Source of the DNA: Hydnum rufescens UP504
Taxonomy: Eukaryota > Basidiomycota > Agaricomycetes > Cantharellales > Hydnaceae
Direction of reading: 5' to 3'
NCBI GenBank assembly: GCA_014904985.1
Contig: MU129020.1
Span: forward strand, 169,684 to 186,828
Length of the DNA: 17,145 nucleotides
The notes under the pieces are model-generated. The model was not told where the DNA came from and ran no database searches. It was given only the letters and a program-made list of their open reading frames with translations. Made by a program: the position numbers and the translations under genes. Below are positions 8,225 to 16,490 of this stretch, one piece after another. Each line of letters starts with the position of its first letter. Position 1 is the stretch's first letter.

Positions 8225-8331
8225 TGATTTAGGCATGCCTAAATCAGTTGTGTCTAATGATGTCTAGAGCTTAATTATTGACTTTGAATTGAAGAGGCCT
8301 ATCCAGGGTTGATTTAGACATGCCTAAATCA
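8225..8331. promoter_or_regulatory. paired 22-base palindromes (possible protein-binding sites)
   Basis: 8225-8246 is a perfect 22-base palindrome with core TTTAGGCATGCCTAAA. 8310-8331 is the same with one mismatch (TTTAGACATGCCTAAA). The inverted copies lie at 11987-12008 and 12072-12093. The core TAGGCATG is also the core of the adjacent decamer array, so both may be recognised by the same factor, perhaps a transposase DNA-binding domain. That function is an inference. Confidence 0.4.
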
Positions 8332-8386
8332 GTGATATCTAGTGATGTGGAACAGGTTGACCATCACCAGGAGGTGTCTAATTGTG

Positions 8387-8534
8387 TGCCTAAGCAAGTC
8401 TAAGCATGTCTAGGGTTGTCTAAGCTTGTCTGGGCATGTCTAGGTGTCTAGGCATGTCTAAGCATGTCTAGGCATGTCTAGGTGTCTAGGCATGTCTAGG
8501 CATGTCTAGGCATGTCTAGGCAGGTTTAGGCAGG
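8387..8534 (+). repeat. subterminal array of GGCATGTCTA decamers (left)
   Basis: About fourteen 8- to 10-base units stand head to tail: GGCATGTCTA, AGCATGTCTA, and shorter GGTGTCTA, ending in GGCAGGTTTA and GGCAGGTAAC. Further single AGGCANGTCTA and TGTCTA motifs lie outward (8092-8112, 8257-8268). Subterminal repeats are the usual binding sites of hAT transposases, so this is a candidate binding platform. Confidence 0.75.
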
Positions 8535-8807
8535 TAACTTGGGACTGAGTTTATACAAATATTATGTAATTATTCCTAAATGGTATCCAGTTACATAATA
8601 CATGTATCCTATCTTAAAAAAATGCCAAATGCGGAAATTAAATGAAGTACATCCAAAGAATATTTAGGCATCCAGCCCAATGGGGCCCAGGACCAGGGGA
8701 GGTGCCTGGGATAGATGGATGGACCCTGGGGACCCTGATAAAGTGAAAAAATTAGGCCAGGGCCAATGGTTAATCCCTGAAACAATGAGGGCAGCAAGAA
8801 CAGCTCC

Positions 8808-9347
8808 GGAACCACCGGAAGTTGCCGGAATCTAAGCACTGAGCGGATCGGTCTGAAATTTGGCACATGACTAGAGACCATCTGCCCGCAAACCATATTA
8901 AAATTGCAGCCAAATCCATGCATTAGTTATTGAGATATGAGGCAAACAAGTTTGGATATTGAAAATTCATTTTCTCCTCCCATAGAATAGCTGGGGACTT
9001 GAAAATTTACAGGGAGCATAAACATATAGTGTACTAATTATGTGCCAAAAATTATTCCAATCCATCCAGGTTAAGGCAGTGAACTGGACAGGGGGTACCA
9101 GAACCACCGGAAATTTCCGAAAAAGAACCACTGGGCAGATCGCTCTGAAACTTGGCACGTGATTAGAAGCTCCTTAGGCGAAGATCATATCAAAATTTCA
9201 GCCATACCCATCCACTAGTTATGGAGTTATGGGCCAAACAAGTTTGAACATTGAAAATTAATTTACTCCCCCTACAGACAGGATATGAACTTGAAATTTT
9301 ACATGGGGTATGGCCATATGATGAACTACATATGTGCCAAAAATCAG
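8808..9347 (+). repeat. 292-bp degenerate direct repeat inside each arm
   Basis: 8808-9055 and 9100-9347 align with a constant 292-base offset. GAACCACCGGAA lies at 8809 and 9101, CAAACAAGTTTG at 8943 and 9235, and TGTGCCAAAA at 9041 and 9333. Shared landmarks in order are CTGAAA.TTGGCAC.TGA.TAGA, AAAAT.TCAGCCA...CCA, ACTAGTTAT.GAG.TATG. A third, weaker copy of the middle module appears near 10007-10110 (GTATGAAAGTTGTTGCAT ... TTGATTGAGTTATTC). The inverted copies lie at about 10970-11515. Confidence 0.7.
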
Positions 9348-10158
9348 CTTTTTTTGTTTACTTTTAGGCATGCCACTCCCTTGGCAGGAAAAATGGGAAC
9401 AAAACCCTACCATGAATGTCAGCCACTCCACCTCAGGCCTAAACTGGGTGGAATAAGCTTTGATTAGTATGACCCTGACTATATCCAAAAATAGAATGAA
9501 TTGGATGTGTGGAAGTGCCTGAAATTGAGGGGGAGGGGGAGGAAGGTCAAAAGGGAATTACATCAAATGTAGAGCTGGGGTGGCTCTGATATTATACCAC
9601 TAGTCTAGCACATATATAGGGAGTACACATACCAAATATCAGCCTAACTGGACTCCATTTAGGCACTGCTCCACAGCCCTCCCCCCAAAACAACAATTTC
9701 CCCCCCAGAGTCTTCCATCCATGCAATGGCCCTGAAAATTCACCCTTTGGTCATCCAAATACATTTATAACACCCCCAAAATTTCAGATTCATGACTCCA
9801 GTGTGAGAGTTTCCATAATATTTTCAAGTTTCCCTGACATACCCCCTCCAATTGGGGCACTTCCAGAGCTCCAATCACTCCCATTTTTTGTAGGCCACAC
9901 CCGGCCACCATTTGAGGCTCAGGCCCAAAATTTCAGCCCATTCTAAGCACTTTTGACATTGGTCACATGACCAAGATCCTCCTCTCCCCCTGCTTCACTC
10001 AGTGATCCAATCTGTATGAAAGTTGTTGCATCTGTAGTAGTAGTATGTAACAGTGTATGATTCAAATTTCAGAACATCCCATGCAATATTGATTGAGTTA
10101 TTCAAGAAATATTCTAGATCTATTCAATTTGGGGTTAGAGGTATGGTATATAGTGAAA

Positions 10159-12308
10159 TTTCACTACATACCATACCTCTAACCCCAAATTGAATAGATC
10201 TAGAATATTTCTTGAATAACTCAATCAATATTGCATGGGATGTTCTGAAATTTGAATCATACACTGTTACATACTACTACTACAGATGGCAACAACTTTC
10301 ATACAGATTGGATCACTGAGTGAAGCAGGGGAGAGGAGGATCTTGGTCATGTGACCAATGTCAAAAGTGCTTAGAATGGGCTGAAATTTTGGGCCTGAGC
10401 CTCAAATGGTGGCCGGGTGTGGCCTACAAAAAATGGGAGTGATTGGAGCTCTGGAAGTGCCCCAATTGGAGGGGTATGTCAGGGAAACTTGAAAATATTA
10501 TGGAAACTCTCACACTGGAGTCATGAATCTGAAATTTTGGGGGTGTTATAAATGTATTTGGATGACCAAAGGGTGAATTTTCAGGGCCATTGCATGGATG
10601 GAAGACTCTGGGGGGGAAATTGTTGTTTTGGGGGGAGGGCTGTGGAGCAGTGCCTAAATGGAGTCCAGTTAGGCTGATATTTGGTATGTGTACTCCCTAT
10701 ATATGTGCTAGACTAGTGGTATAATATCAGAGCCACCCAGCTCTACATTTGATGTAATTCCCTTTTGACCTTCCTCCCCTCCCCCTCAATTTCAGGCACT
10801 TCCACACATCCAATTCATTCTATTTTTGGATATAGTCAGGGTCATACTAATCAAAGCTTATTCCACCCAGTTTAGGCCTGAGGTGGAGTGGCTGACATTC
10901 ATGGTAGGGTTTTGTTCCCATTTTTCCTGCCAAGGGAGTGGCATGCCTAAAAGTAAACAAAAAAAGCTGATTTTTGGCACATATGTAGTTCATCATATGG
11001 CCATACCCCATGTAAAATTTCAAGTTCATATCCTGTCTGTAGGGGGAGTAAATTAATTTTTAATGTTTAAACTTGTTTGGCCCATAACTCCATAACTAGT
11101 GGATGGGTATGGCTGAAATTTTGATATGATCTTCGCCTAAGGAGCTTCTAATCACGTGCCAAGTTTCAGAGCGATCTGCCCAGTGGTTCTTTTCGGAAAT
11201 TTCTGGTGGTTCTGGTACCCCCTGTCCAGTTCACTGCCTTAACCTGGATGGATTGGAATAATTTTTGGCACATAATTAGTACACTATATGTTTATGCTCC
11301 CTGTAAATTTTCAAGTCCCCAGCTATTCTATGGGAGGAGAAAATGAATTTTCAATATCCAAACTTGTTTGCCTCATATCTCAATAACTAATGCATGGATT
11401 TGGCTGCAATTTTAATATGGTTTGCGGGCAGATGGTCTCTAGTCATGTGCCAAATTTCAGACCGATCCGCTCAGTGCTTAGATTCCGGCAACTTCCGGTG
11501 GTTCCGGAGCTGTTCTTGCTGCCCTCATTGTTTCAGGGATTAACCATTGGCCCTGGGCCTAATTTTTTCACTTTATCAGGGTCCCCAGGGTCCATCCATC
11601 TATCCCAGGCACCTCCCCCTGGTCCTGGGCCCCCATTGGGCTGGATGCCTAAATATTCTTTGGATGTACTTCATTTAATTTCCGCATTTTGGCATTTTTT
11701 TAAGATAGGATACATGTATTATGTAACTGGATACCATTTAGGAATAATTACATAATATTTGTACTAAACTCAGTCCCAAGTTACCTGCCTAAACCTGCCT
11801 AGACATGCCTAGACATGCCTAGACATGCCTAGACACCTAGACATGCCTAGACATGCTTAGACATGCCTAGACACCTAGACATGCCCAGACAAGCTTAGAC
11901 AACCCTAGACATGCTTAGACTTGCTTAGGCACACAATTAGACACCTCCTGGTGATGGTCAACCTGTTCCACATCACTAGATATCACTGATTTAGGCATGT
12001 CTAAATCAACCCTGGATAGGCCTCTTCAATTCAAAGTCAATAATTAAGCTCTAGACATCATTAGACACAACTGATTTAGGCATGCCTAAATCAACCCCAA
12101 AATGCCTATCAAATAGTTAAAAAGCCTGGGAGTGGCGCCTGCGGCGGGCACAGATAGGTGTGCCTATTATAGGGACTTAGAAATTTTTCATCTTTTGAAC
12201 ACCTTTAGACACTGCCTAGATGTGCCTATATAAAAACCACCTCTTAGGTCAAAGGCCAATGCAACTGGAACCCACCTAAGAGGTACCTTTTTGAGGGTGC
12301 GTTAGGTG
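10159..12308 (-). repeat. right arm of the giant palindrome
   Basis: Reverse complement of 8010-10158. Differences from the left arm include one-base length changes in short runs (for example G5 versus G4 near 10335 and 10474, C4 versus C3 near 10737, C5 versus C4 near 10775). Five sites have G in the left arm and A in the right, written in left-arm orientation, and one site near the centre is reversed. In the right arm the subterminal hairpin is perfect (CCTAAGAGGT); the left arm has CCTGAGAGGT. Confidence 0.85.
11783..11931 (-). repeat. subterminal array of GGCATGTCTA decamers (right)
   Basis: Inverted copy of 8387-8534, reading TAGACATGCC on the plus strand. By eye it is identical to the left copy unit for unit. 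Tandem arrays normally drift in copy number quickly, so this identity shows the two arms were recently made from one or are kept equal by conversion. Confidence 0.75.
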
Positions 12309-12316
12309 GGCAAGAG
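12309..12316 (+). repeat. right target-site duplication GGCAAGAG
   Basis: A perfect match to 8002-8009, directly after GCGTTAGGTG, the inverted end of the element. The duplication fixes the element boundaries to the base and shows that the palindrome was inserted as a unit. Confidence 0.85.
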
Positions 12317-12531
12317 AAGAGGCTCGCAAAATCAACAAGATTTGAGAAAGTTCATGAGGTGTTGACAAAATAGAGGACAAGTGGAATTCATGAAAGAAAG
12401 AAAGGAAGAGAGAAGGAAACATTGGGGGACTCAGGAAAGGACAAACCAGCATTGGGAAAGGTAGGAGGGAAGGAAACATCAGGGGGGCTCAAGAAAGGAC
12501 GAGTAAACATCAGGAAAGGAATTCAGCAAGG
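12317..12531. repeat. right flank with short 57-bp repeat, minisatellite-like
   Basis: GGAAACATTGGGGGACTCAG at 12415 recurs as GGAAACATCAGGGGGGCTCA at 12472, and a shorter copy AAACATCAGGAAAGG follows near 12504. The style (GAGGCTCGCAAAATCAACAA, ATGAGGTGTTGACA) resembles the 30-bp minisatellite at 7351-7690. The transposon may therefore have landed in decayed minisatellite sequence. Confidence 0.5.
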
Positions 12532-13587
12532 TCACCATCCATTATCCTCATTCAAGTCGAATTTGATGAATTTGCAGTTGGGCGACGATGGCAGAGTCCA
12601 CGGCAAATCGGGGAATTCGTACTCATTTCTTTCACCCTTCAACTGGGTCCATTCACTTTCAAAAAGCTTGAGTTGGAGATCCTGAACGATATTGTGATAA
12701 TAACCAATGGAATCTGTACTGGGAGAAAAGGTGGACATGGTCATGTGTGGCATTATGATGGCTCGGGTGAGGTTTATGAGGTGAGGGGCGAATCGATGAT
12801 GAAGTTGAAAGGCAAGGAAAGGATTTGTGTTATCTTCCTCCTGAGAAACAATATCAGCGGTGAGCATAAAGATATGAGAGAACTTCTCTGATTGAGAGCG
12901 GCAAAGGTTAGCTGATGATTGAGCATACAGCTCAAGTGAGTCTCGGTGACATCAACCAATATCAACCTCCTTTTCACTGAGTTTGCAATGCTCCACATCC
13001 AAGGATTTGGACAAACACACAAGTGCTGCAGCTGCCTTGTTTATAGACATGATTTTGAATTCTCATGAATTAAGTGTGTGGTGTAACAGTTCCAGGATTT
13101 TCATGAGGTTGCTGAGATCAGTCTCACATTTGTCATAATAGCTTGTGTGGATTGACTCGATATTCTTGCAGTGGTTGCTTTCGCGAGCCTTGATTGCTTG
13201 ATGCAAGGCTGGATATGTGCGATACGTGTTCAGTTTAGCCTTCAGATTTGACTTCTTGTGGGTCTTGTTCTTTTTGTGTCCCCTTTGAAATTCGAAGGGA
13301 GAGGAAGGAAGAAGGAGAGGAGTGGGAGGGAGGAGAAGAGTAGGCGTGGGAGGAGGAGGTAGACATTGAGGAACCGTGAAGGGAATGGAGTCATATTCTG
13401 GAAAAGAGCCATATAATTCGAGCAAGTTTGCAAAATTTGACAGAACCTCGGCATCAGAAATGCAATGATCTAGTAGGGTGTCATGGTGGAGAGGTTTTTC
13501 CTGGCCAAACATGTCACAGAGGGGCATAGGTTCGTCCTCACAAGCGAATGAATCCCTTTTTTGAGGATCCATTGTTTTCATGACCAT
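12532..13587 (-). pseudogene. 352-codon frame with two internal TGA codons, unknown function
   Basis: One minus-strand frame stays open from ATG at 13587 to the stop at 12532-12534, except for TGA at 13063-13065 and 12952-12954. The sequence between is protein-like throughout. The N-terminal 174 codons (MVMKTMDPQKRDSFACEDEP...) include a proline/leucine-rich segment at about residues 92-112 and a basic, lysine-rich segment at about 118-135 (RGHKKNKTHKKSNLKAK) that resembles a nuclear or nucleic-acid-binding stretch. The middle reads MSINKAAAALVCLSKSLDVE, and the C-terminal part ...QEEDNTNPFLAFQLHHRFAP... ends ...FDLNEDNGW. I do not recognise the family. A small intron could remove the second TGA (a weak GGTTGATG...CAG pair exists) but not obviously the first. 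A decayed gene is the simplest reading. Confidence 0.5.
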
Positions 13588-14458
13588 CTTCGAAACTGTC
13601 AGTCAGCTGAATTGTACTTGTTGGACATTATTTCATACCATTGTGACCCATTCATCAAGGGAGAGCTTCGCTAAGGACATAACTGGAGAGGGTTTGAGAG
13701 AAGTAACAAGGGAAGTTGGGAGAATCATCATAGTATTTCTTTGATAGGTGAGGAAAGGAATGTGTGTGTCTATTGGGGGTGTAGAATCTGTTGTTATTAT
13801 TCATTTTGTTATAAGGCGTTATGGATTCCTCATACGGGTCTGAGAAAAAGTATCTGGCATTCTAGCAGTAGGAGATGGATCCAGCAAGATGATTTTGAGG
13901 TGAGTCATCATGGGTTGTGGCTTTTGATAGCATCAAACTCATGTCACCTTTGGTCATTCAGCCATGACACTGAGGGGTGAGATTTTTAGTGAGTTTTTCA
14001 AGCCAAAGGGTCAACAAAACACTGAAGAACTGATTTATTTGACGGTAAATCGCTGGCATGGGTGCTGTGTGGTAGCCAGGTGTCTTGCGTTCAAGTTGTG
14101 GTCTTTTGGCAATTTCCAAATTTGTTCAACTTGTTTTGGGGTTTCAGCTTGGAGAATCTTGATTTTAATCTAGTGACTCAGGTTGACTTGTTGGTGACTC
14201 ATTTATATGACTTTGGCTTCAGGATGAGGATCTAGGGTTTTTTTTTTTTTGATTTTTTTTGATTTTTTTTAAATTTCCCATAACACCTCATGATGTACCC
14301 AATGACACGTCTGAATCTGAAGATGAGATTTCACTGACAATTAACTGGCGATGCCACTCAACAAGTTTGTTGCTCCAATACTCCCAACTATTAGTAGCCT
14401 GCCGTGTTGGCCACAAATAATTCTGTAAATGGTTTTCCGGACTGAAGGACACCCGGGG
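13588..14458. other. no recognisable gene; T-run at 14238-14270
   Basis: Mixed sequence with short open frames only (for example 13741-13980 and 13964-14173 on the plus strand), whose translations look random. 14238-14270 consists of three T-runs separated by GA (A-runs when read in the direction of the retroelement). I could not find a clear LTR boundary between here and the pol stop at 14459. Confidence 0.45.
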
Positions 14459-14989
14459 TCACTCCCAGTACTCGAAATCCCATGATATCCCAGCATTGTT
14501 ATCAATTAATTCCTGATTTGGAACAGTGGCTGTGATTGCATATACATCTGCTGATAGTTCATTTCCTGTTTCATCATGATGATTTGTAAGATCCATTTTT
14601 GGTATGTGGTCGCATGAATAATATTTCTTAATCTGGTTAGCTGCAAATACAGCATTCATAGGAGTACCATCCAATTCATTTAACTCGTAGGACCTGCAGT
14701 CATTTTGTTTTTGTACATGGTAGGGACCCATCCACCAGACTTCTCCCTTTCGGCCTTGTTGTGTGACTAATGTGGAGTTAAAGACTAATATAAGAGTGCC
14801 GGGCTGGTAATTTCCTTCAACAAGCATGTGTTCATTACATAATGCAAAGTTCTGGGTGCTTTTAATCCAGGATTGTAATAGAGCCTTGGATGCTTCCTTG
14901 ATATCATCATCCCTATGAGAAGAAGAGGATGGTGGATCCAAATACAATTGGGTGTCTTCCATCTTCAAGAGTTTGATATTCAATCCATC
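14459..14989 (-). pseudogene. integrase C-terminal domain, Ty3/gypsy type
   Basis: The frame is continuous with the reverse transcriptase frame and separated from it only by TAG at 14990-14992. It contains YQPGTLILVFNS (the usual PGDLVLV-type start of the domain), then GRKGEVWWMGPYHVQKQ (the GPY/F motif), SYELNELDGTPMNAVFAANQ and KKYY. This is the pattern of the integrase C-terminal, chromatin- or DNA-contacting domain of basidiomycete gypsy elements. The integrase core with its DD35E residues is missing upstream. The frame ends ...WDFEYWE. There is no ATG at its head, so it was part of the polyprotein. Confidence 0.8.
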
Positions 14990-16342
14990 CTACTGCAATA
15001 ATGGAGCTGTCCACAGCAAGTGTAACCAGACCATAATCTGAGTTTGTTCTTCTTCCTTTCCTACATTGGCAATACTGATATCCAAGGCTTTTCTTGTAGG
15101 GAGATCCATTGCTAATTCTTTTAATTCCTTCATGGCTTCCTCTGCTTCATTTGTCCATTCAAATTCATGTTCAGTCTTCTTTGTGAGGAGAGTAAGAGGC
15201 TTGGCTATTCTTGCAAACTGCCAGATCCAATTCCTTGTGACTCCAACTGTTCCTAAAAATCCTCTGACTTCTTTAACATTGGTTGGGCATGGCCAGTTCT
15301 TGATTTTTGAGACTATTCCATGATGTGGTCTTCTTCCTTCTATGGAGCAAACATTTCCTACTATATGAATAAGAGGAGTTGCTAACACAAGTTTAGTTCC
15401 TGATGCTGTACACCCTGCTTCAATGAAAGTTGCAAACAAGCAATCCACAACATGTGCAAATTCCCATATAAAACGACGTATTCCTGGGTTTTCTGGGATG
15501 GGCTCCTCGTTGTATCTTGTTTTAGGACCCTTTCCAGCAATGTCATCAATGAAAGCTTCTGCTTGGTGGGGAATCATGGGTTTGATCATGTGTGTAACTG
15601 TGCACATAAATTCTTGCATGGAGTTCGTGTATCCCTGGGGTAATGAGGTGAGCTTGACTGGTCCTAATGGTGAATCACTTGTTGTCATCTCCTGGGATTC
15701 TTCTGCAACTTGTCTTCCATCATATCCTGCAAACAGATCTGCAACAACATACACTGAATGGCCTACAAAACTGTCTGCAAAGTCATTCACATTTGGAGGG
15801 AGACTGGAGTCTTTTACTGAAACAGCATTCAGTGGTTGGAGATCATGCACAATCCTTATACCACCTTTGGGTTTAGCCACAGCAAACATTTGGGATCTGT
15901 AAGATGACCATGATACTTTATATTTTCCTGCTTTTAATTGATCTCTAATCATTTGGACCATTGTGGACACAATTGCTTTTGGAGGCTTGATTGGGGGAAG
16001 TGCCCAAGGGACATGAGGTACAGTTTCCATCACATAGTCTGGGAAATATTCTGGTTTGAAGATTCCTCTTTCTGCTTCATCAAATGCTATTCCTTTTTCT
16101 TGGCAAGCCACAACATGTAGGAGGAGATTCAATTCTTCATCTGTTAGGAAATTGCTGGGGATGTTGGAAACGATTTTGTTGATTCTCTCTGGTGTTAATT
16201 TTACTGTGAATGGGAAGTCTGCAAGTCCTGGAGGGTGTGTGGATAGTGGGGAAAGTTCTGGCACTCTGAGCTCTTTATAGGGTTTTCTAATAACTGGATT
16301 CCTGGATATGCCTAGTGGAATGGGATTCTTCTTTTTGTCCAC
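14990..16342 (-). CDS. pol: Ty3/gypsy reverse transcriptase (pol fragment)
   Basis: 450 codons. Reverse transcriptases copy element RNA into DNA inside virus-like particles. Visible motifs: QMFAVAKPKGGIRIVHDLQP (residues about 151-170), VVADLFAGYDGR with the first catalytic Asp at 202, LTSLPQGYTNSMQEF (231-245), FIDD with the catalytic pair at 266-267, HIVGNVCSIEGRRP (326-339), and the thumb segment VRGFLGTVG...AKPLTLLTKK (359-389). FIDD in place of YxDD and DLFAGYDGR in place of DLxxGYHQI are common in basidiomycete elements. The palm and thumb look complete; RNase H is cut off soon after residue 420. The GTG at 16342 is not a real start: the same frame is open upstream to about 16480, joining the protease frame by a one-base shift. 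Catalytic residues are intact, but the protein could be made only if the frameshift were bypassed. Confidence 0.85.
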   Translation of the reverse strand: MDKKKNPIPLGISRNPVIRKPYKELRVPELSPLSTHPPGLADFPFTVKLTPERINKIVSNIPSNFLTDEELNLLLHVVACQEKGIAFDEAERGIFKPEYFPDYVMETVPHVPWALPPIKPPKAIVSTMVQMIRDQLKAGKYKVSWSSYRSQMFAVAKPKGGIRIVHDLQPLNAVSVKDSSLPPNVNDFADSFVGHSVYVVADLFAGYDGRQVAEESQEMTTSDSPLGPVKLTSLPQGYTNSMQEFMCTVTHMIKPMIPHQAEAFIDDIAGKGPKTRYNEEPIPENPGIRRFIWEFAHVVDCLFATFIEAGCTASGTKLVLATPLIHIVGNVCSIEGRRPHHGIVSKIKNWPCPTNVKEVRGFLGTVGVTRNWIWQFARIAKPLTLLTKKTEHEFEWTNEAEEAMKELKELAMDLPTRKALDISIANVGKEEEQTQIMVWLHLLWTAPLLQ

Positions 16343-16490
16343 AGTCTTGTACTTGGTCTTGCCTATATTTCGAATTATTTGGCCTAGATGAGATCCAAAT
16401 ATTTGAGGTTCTGCTGAGGAGCTGCTTTGAGTCTTGGGGTTGAATAATTTGTATAACTTTGCAAGATTTTCTTCTAATTCTGTCCTTCAC

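Larger units (their letters stand above)
8010..10158 (+). repeat. left arm of the giant palindrome
   Basis: In order it holds the terminal CACCTAACGC; a subterminal hairpin at 8034-8079 (ACCTCTTAGG...CCTGAGAGGT); a GC-rich palindromic patch at 8168-8193 (GTGCCCGCCGCAGGCGCC); two 22-base palindromes; the GGCATGTCTA array; and a 292-bp direct repeat. The rest is C/A-rich unique sequence up to the centre. The arm is several times longer than typical hAT terminal repeats. Confidence 0.85.
8010..12308. mobile_element. giant palindromic (fold-back) DNA transposon, hAT-like, no transposase
   Basis: The element begins CACCTAACGCACCCTC and ends with its reverse complement. The second half is the reverse complement of the first for the full length, with the centre inside GTGAAATTTCAC at 10158/10159 and no unpaired spacer. 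By direct reading the arms differ by only about six substitutions and about a dozen single-base indels in some 2,150 bases. It is flanked by a perfect 8-bp duplication. Among known superfamilies an 8-bp duplication and CA...TG ends are typical of hAT; P-like elements also make about 8 bp. It has no transposase frame; its longest open frames (104 and 121 codons) are the same noncoding sequence in the two arms. It must therefore be mobilised in trans. A palindrome assembly artefact is the main alternative, but the duplication at both outer ends argues against a pure artefact. Confidence 0.85.

Noticed and set aside
8609..8923. 104-codon open frame in the left arm and its 121-codon counterpart at 11390-11755
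   Set aside because: Same sequence in the two arms; length differs only because of homopolymer indels. No domain, and one-base indels between arms break the frame, so no coding constraint is visible.
9258..9488. 76-codon open frame, also at 10826-11056, and its opposite-strand 60-codon partner
   Set aside because: Duplicate by palindrome symmetry, lies within the 292-bp repeat region, and has no recognisable features.
12532..13587. Alternative nuclear code with UGA read as an amino acid
   Set aside because: Other remnants also carry TAG and TAA stops and frameshifts, so ordinary decay is simpler.
13741..14173. Plus-strand open frames of 79 and 69 codons
   Set aside because: Composition looks random, no motif, and no continuation in other frames.
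14184..14458. 3' LTR of the retroelement
   Set aside because: No TG...CA-bounded repeat can be recognised and the partner LTR is outside the window. The A-run (minus strand) near 14238-14270 is not enough.
15066..16280. Plus-strand open frames of 60-159 codons
   Set aside because: These are the antisense of the reverse transcriptase, which explains the region fully.
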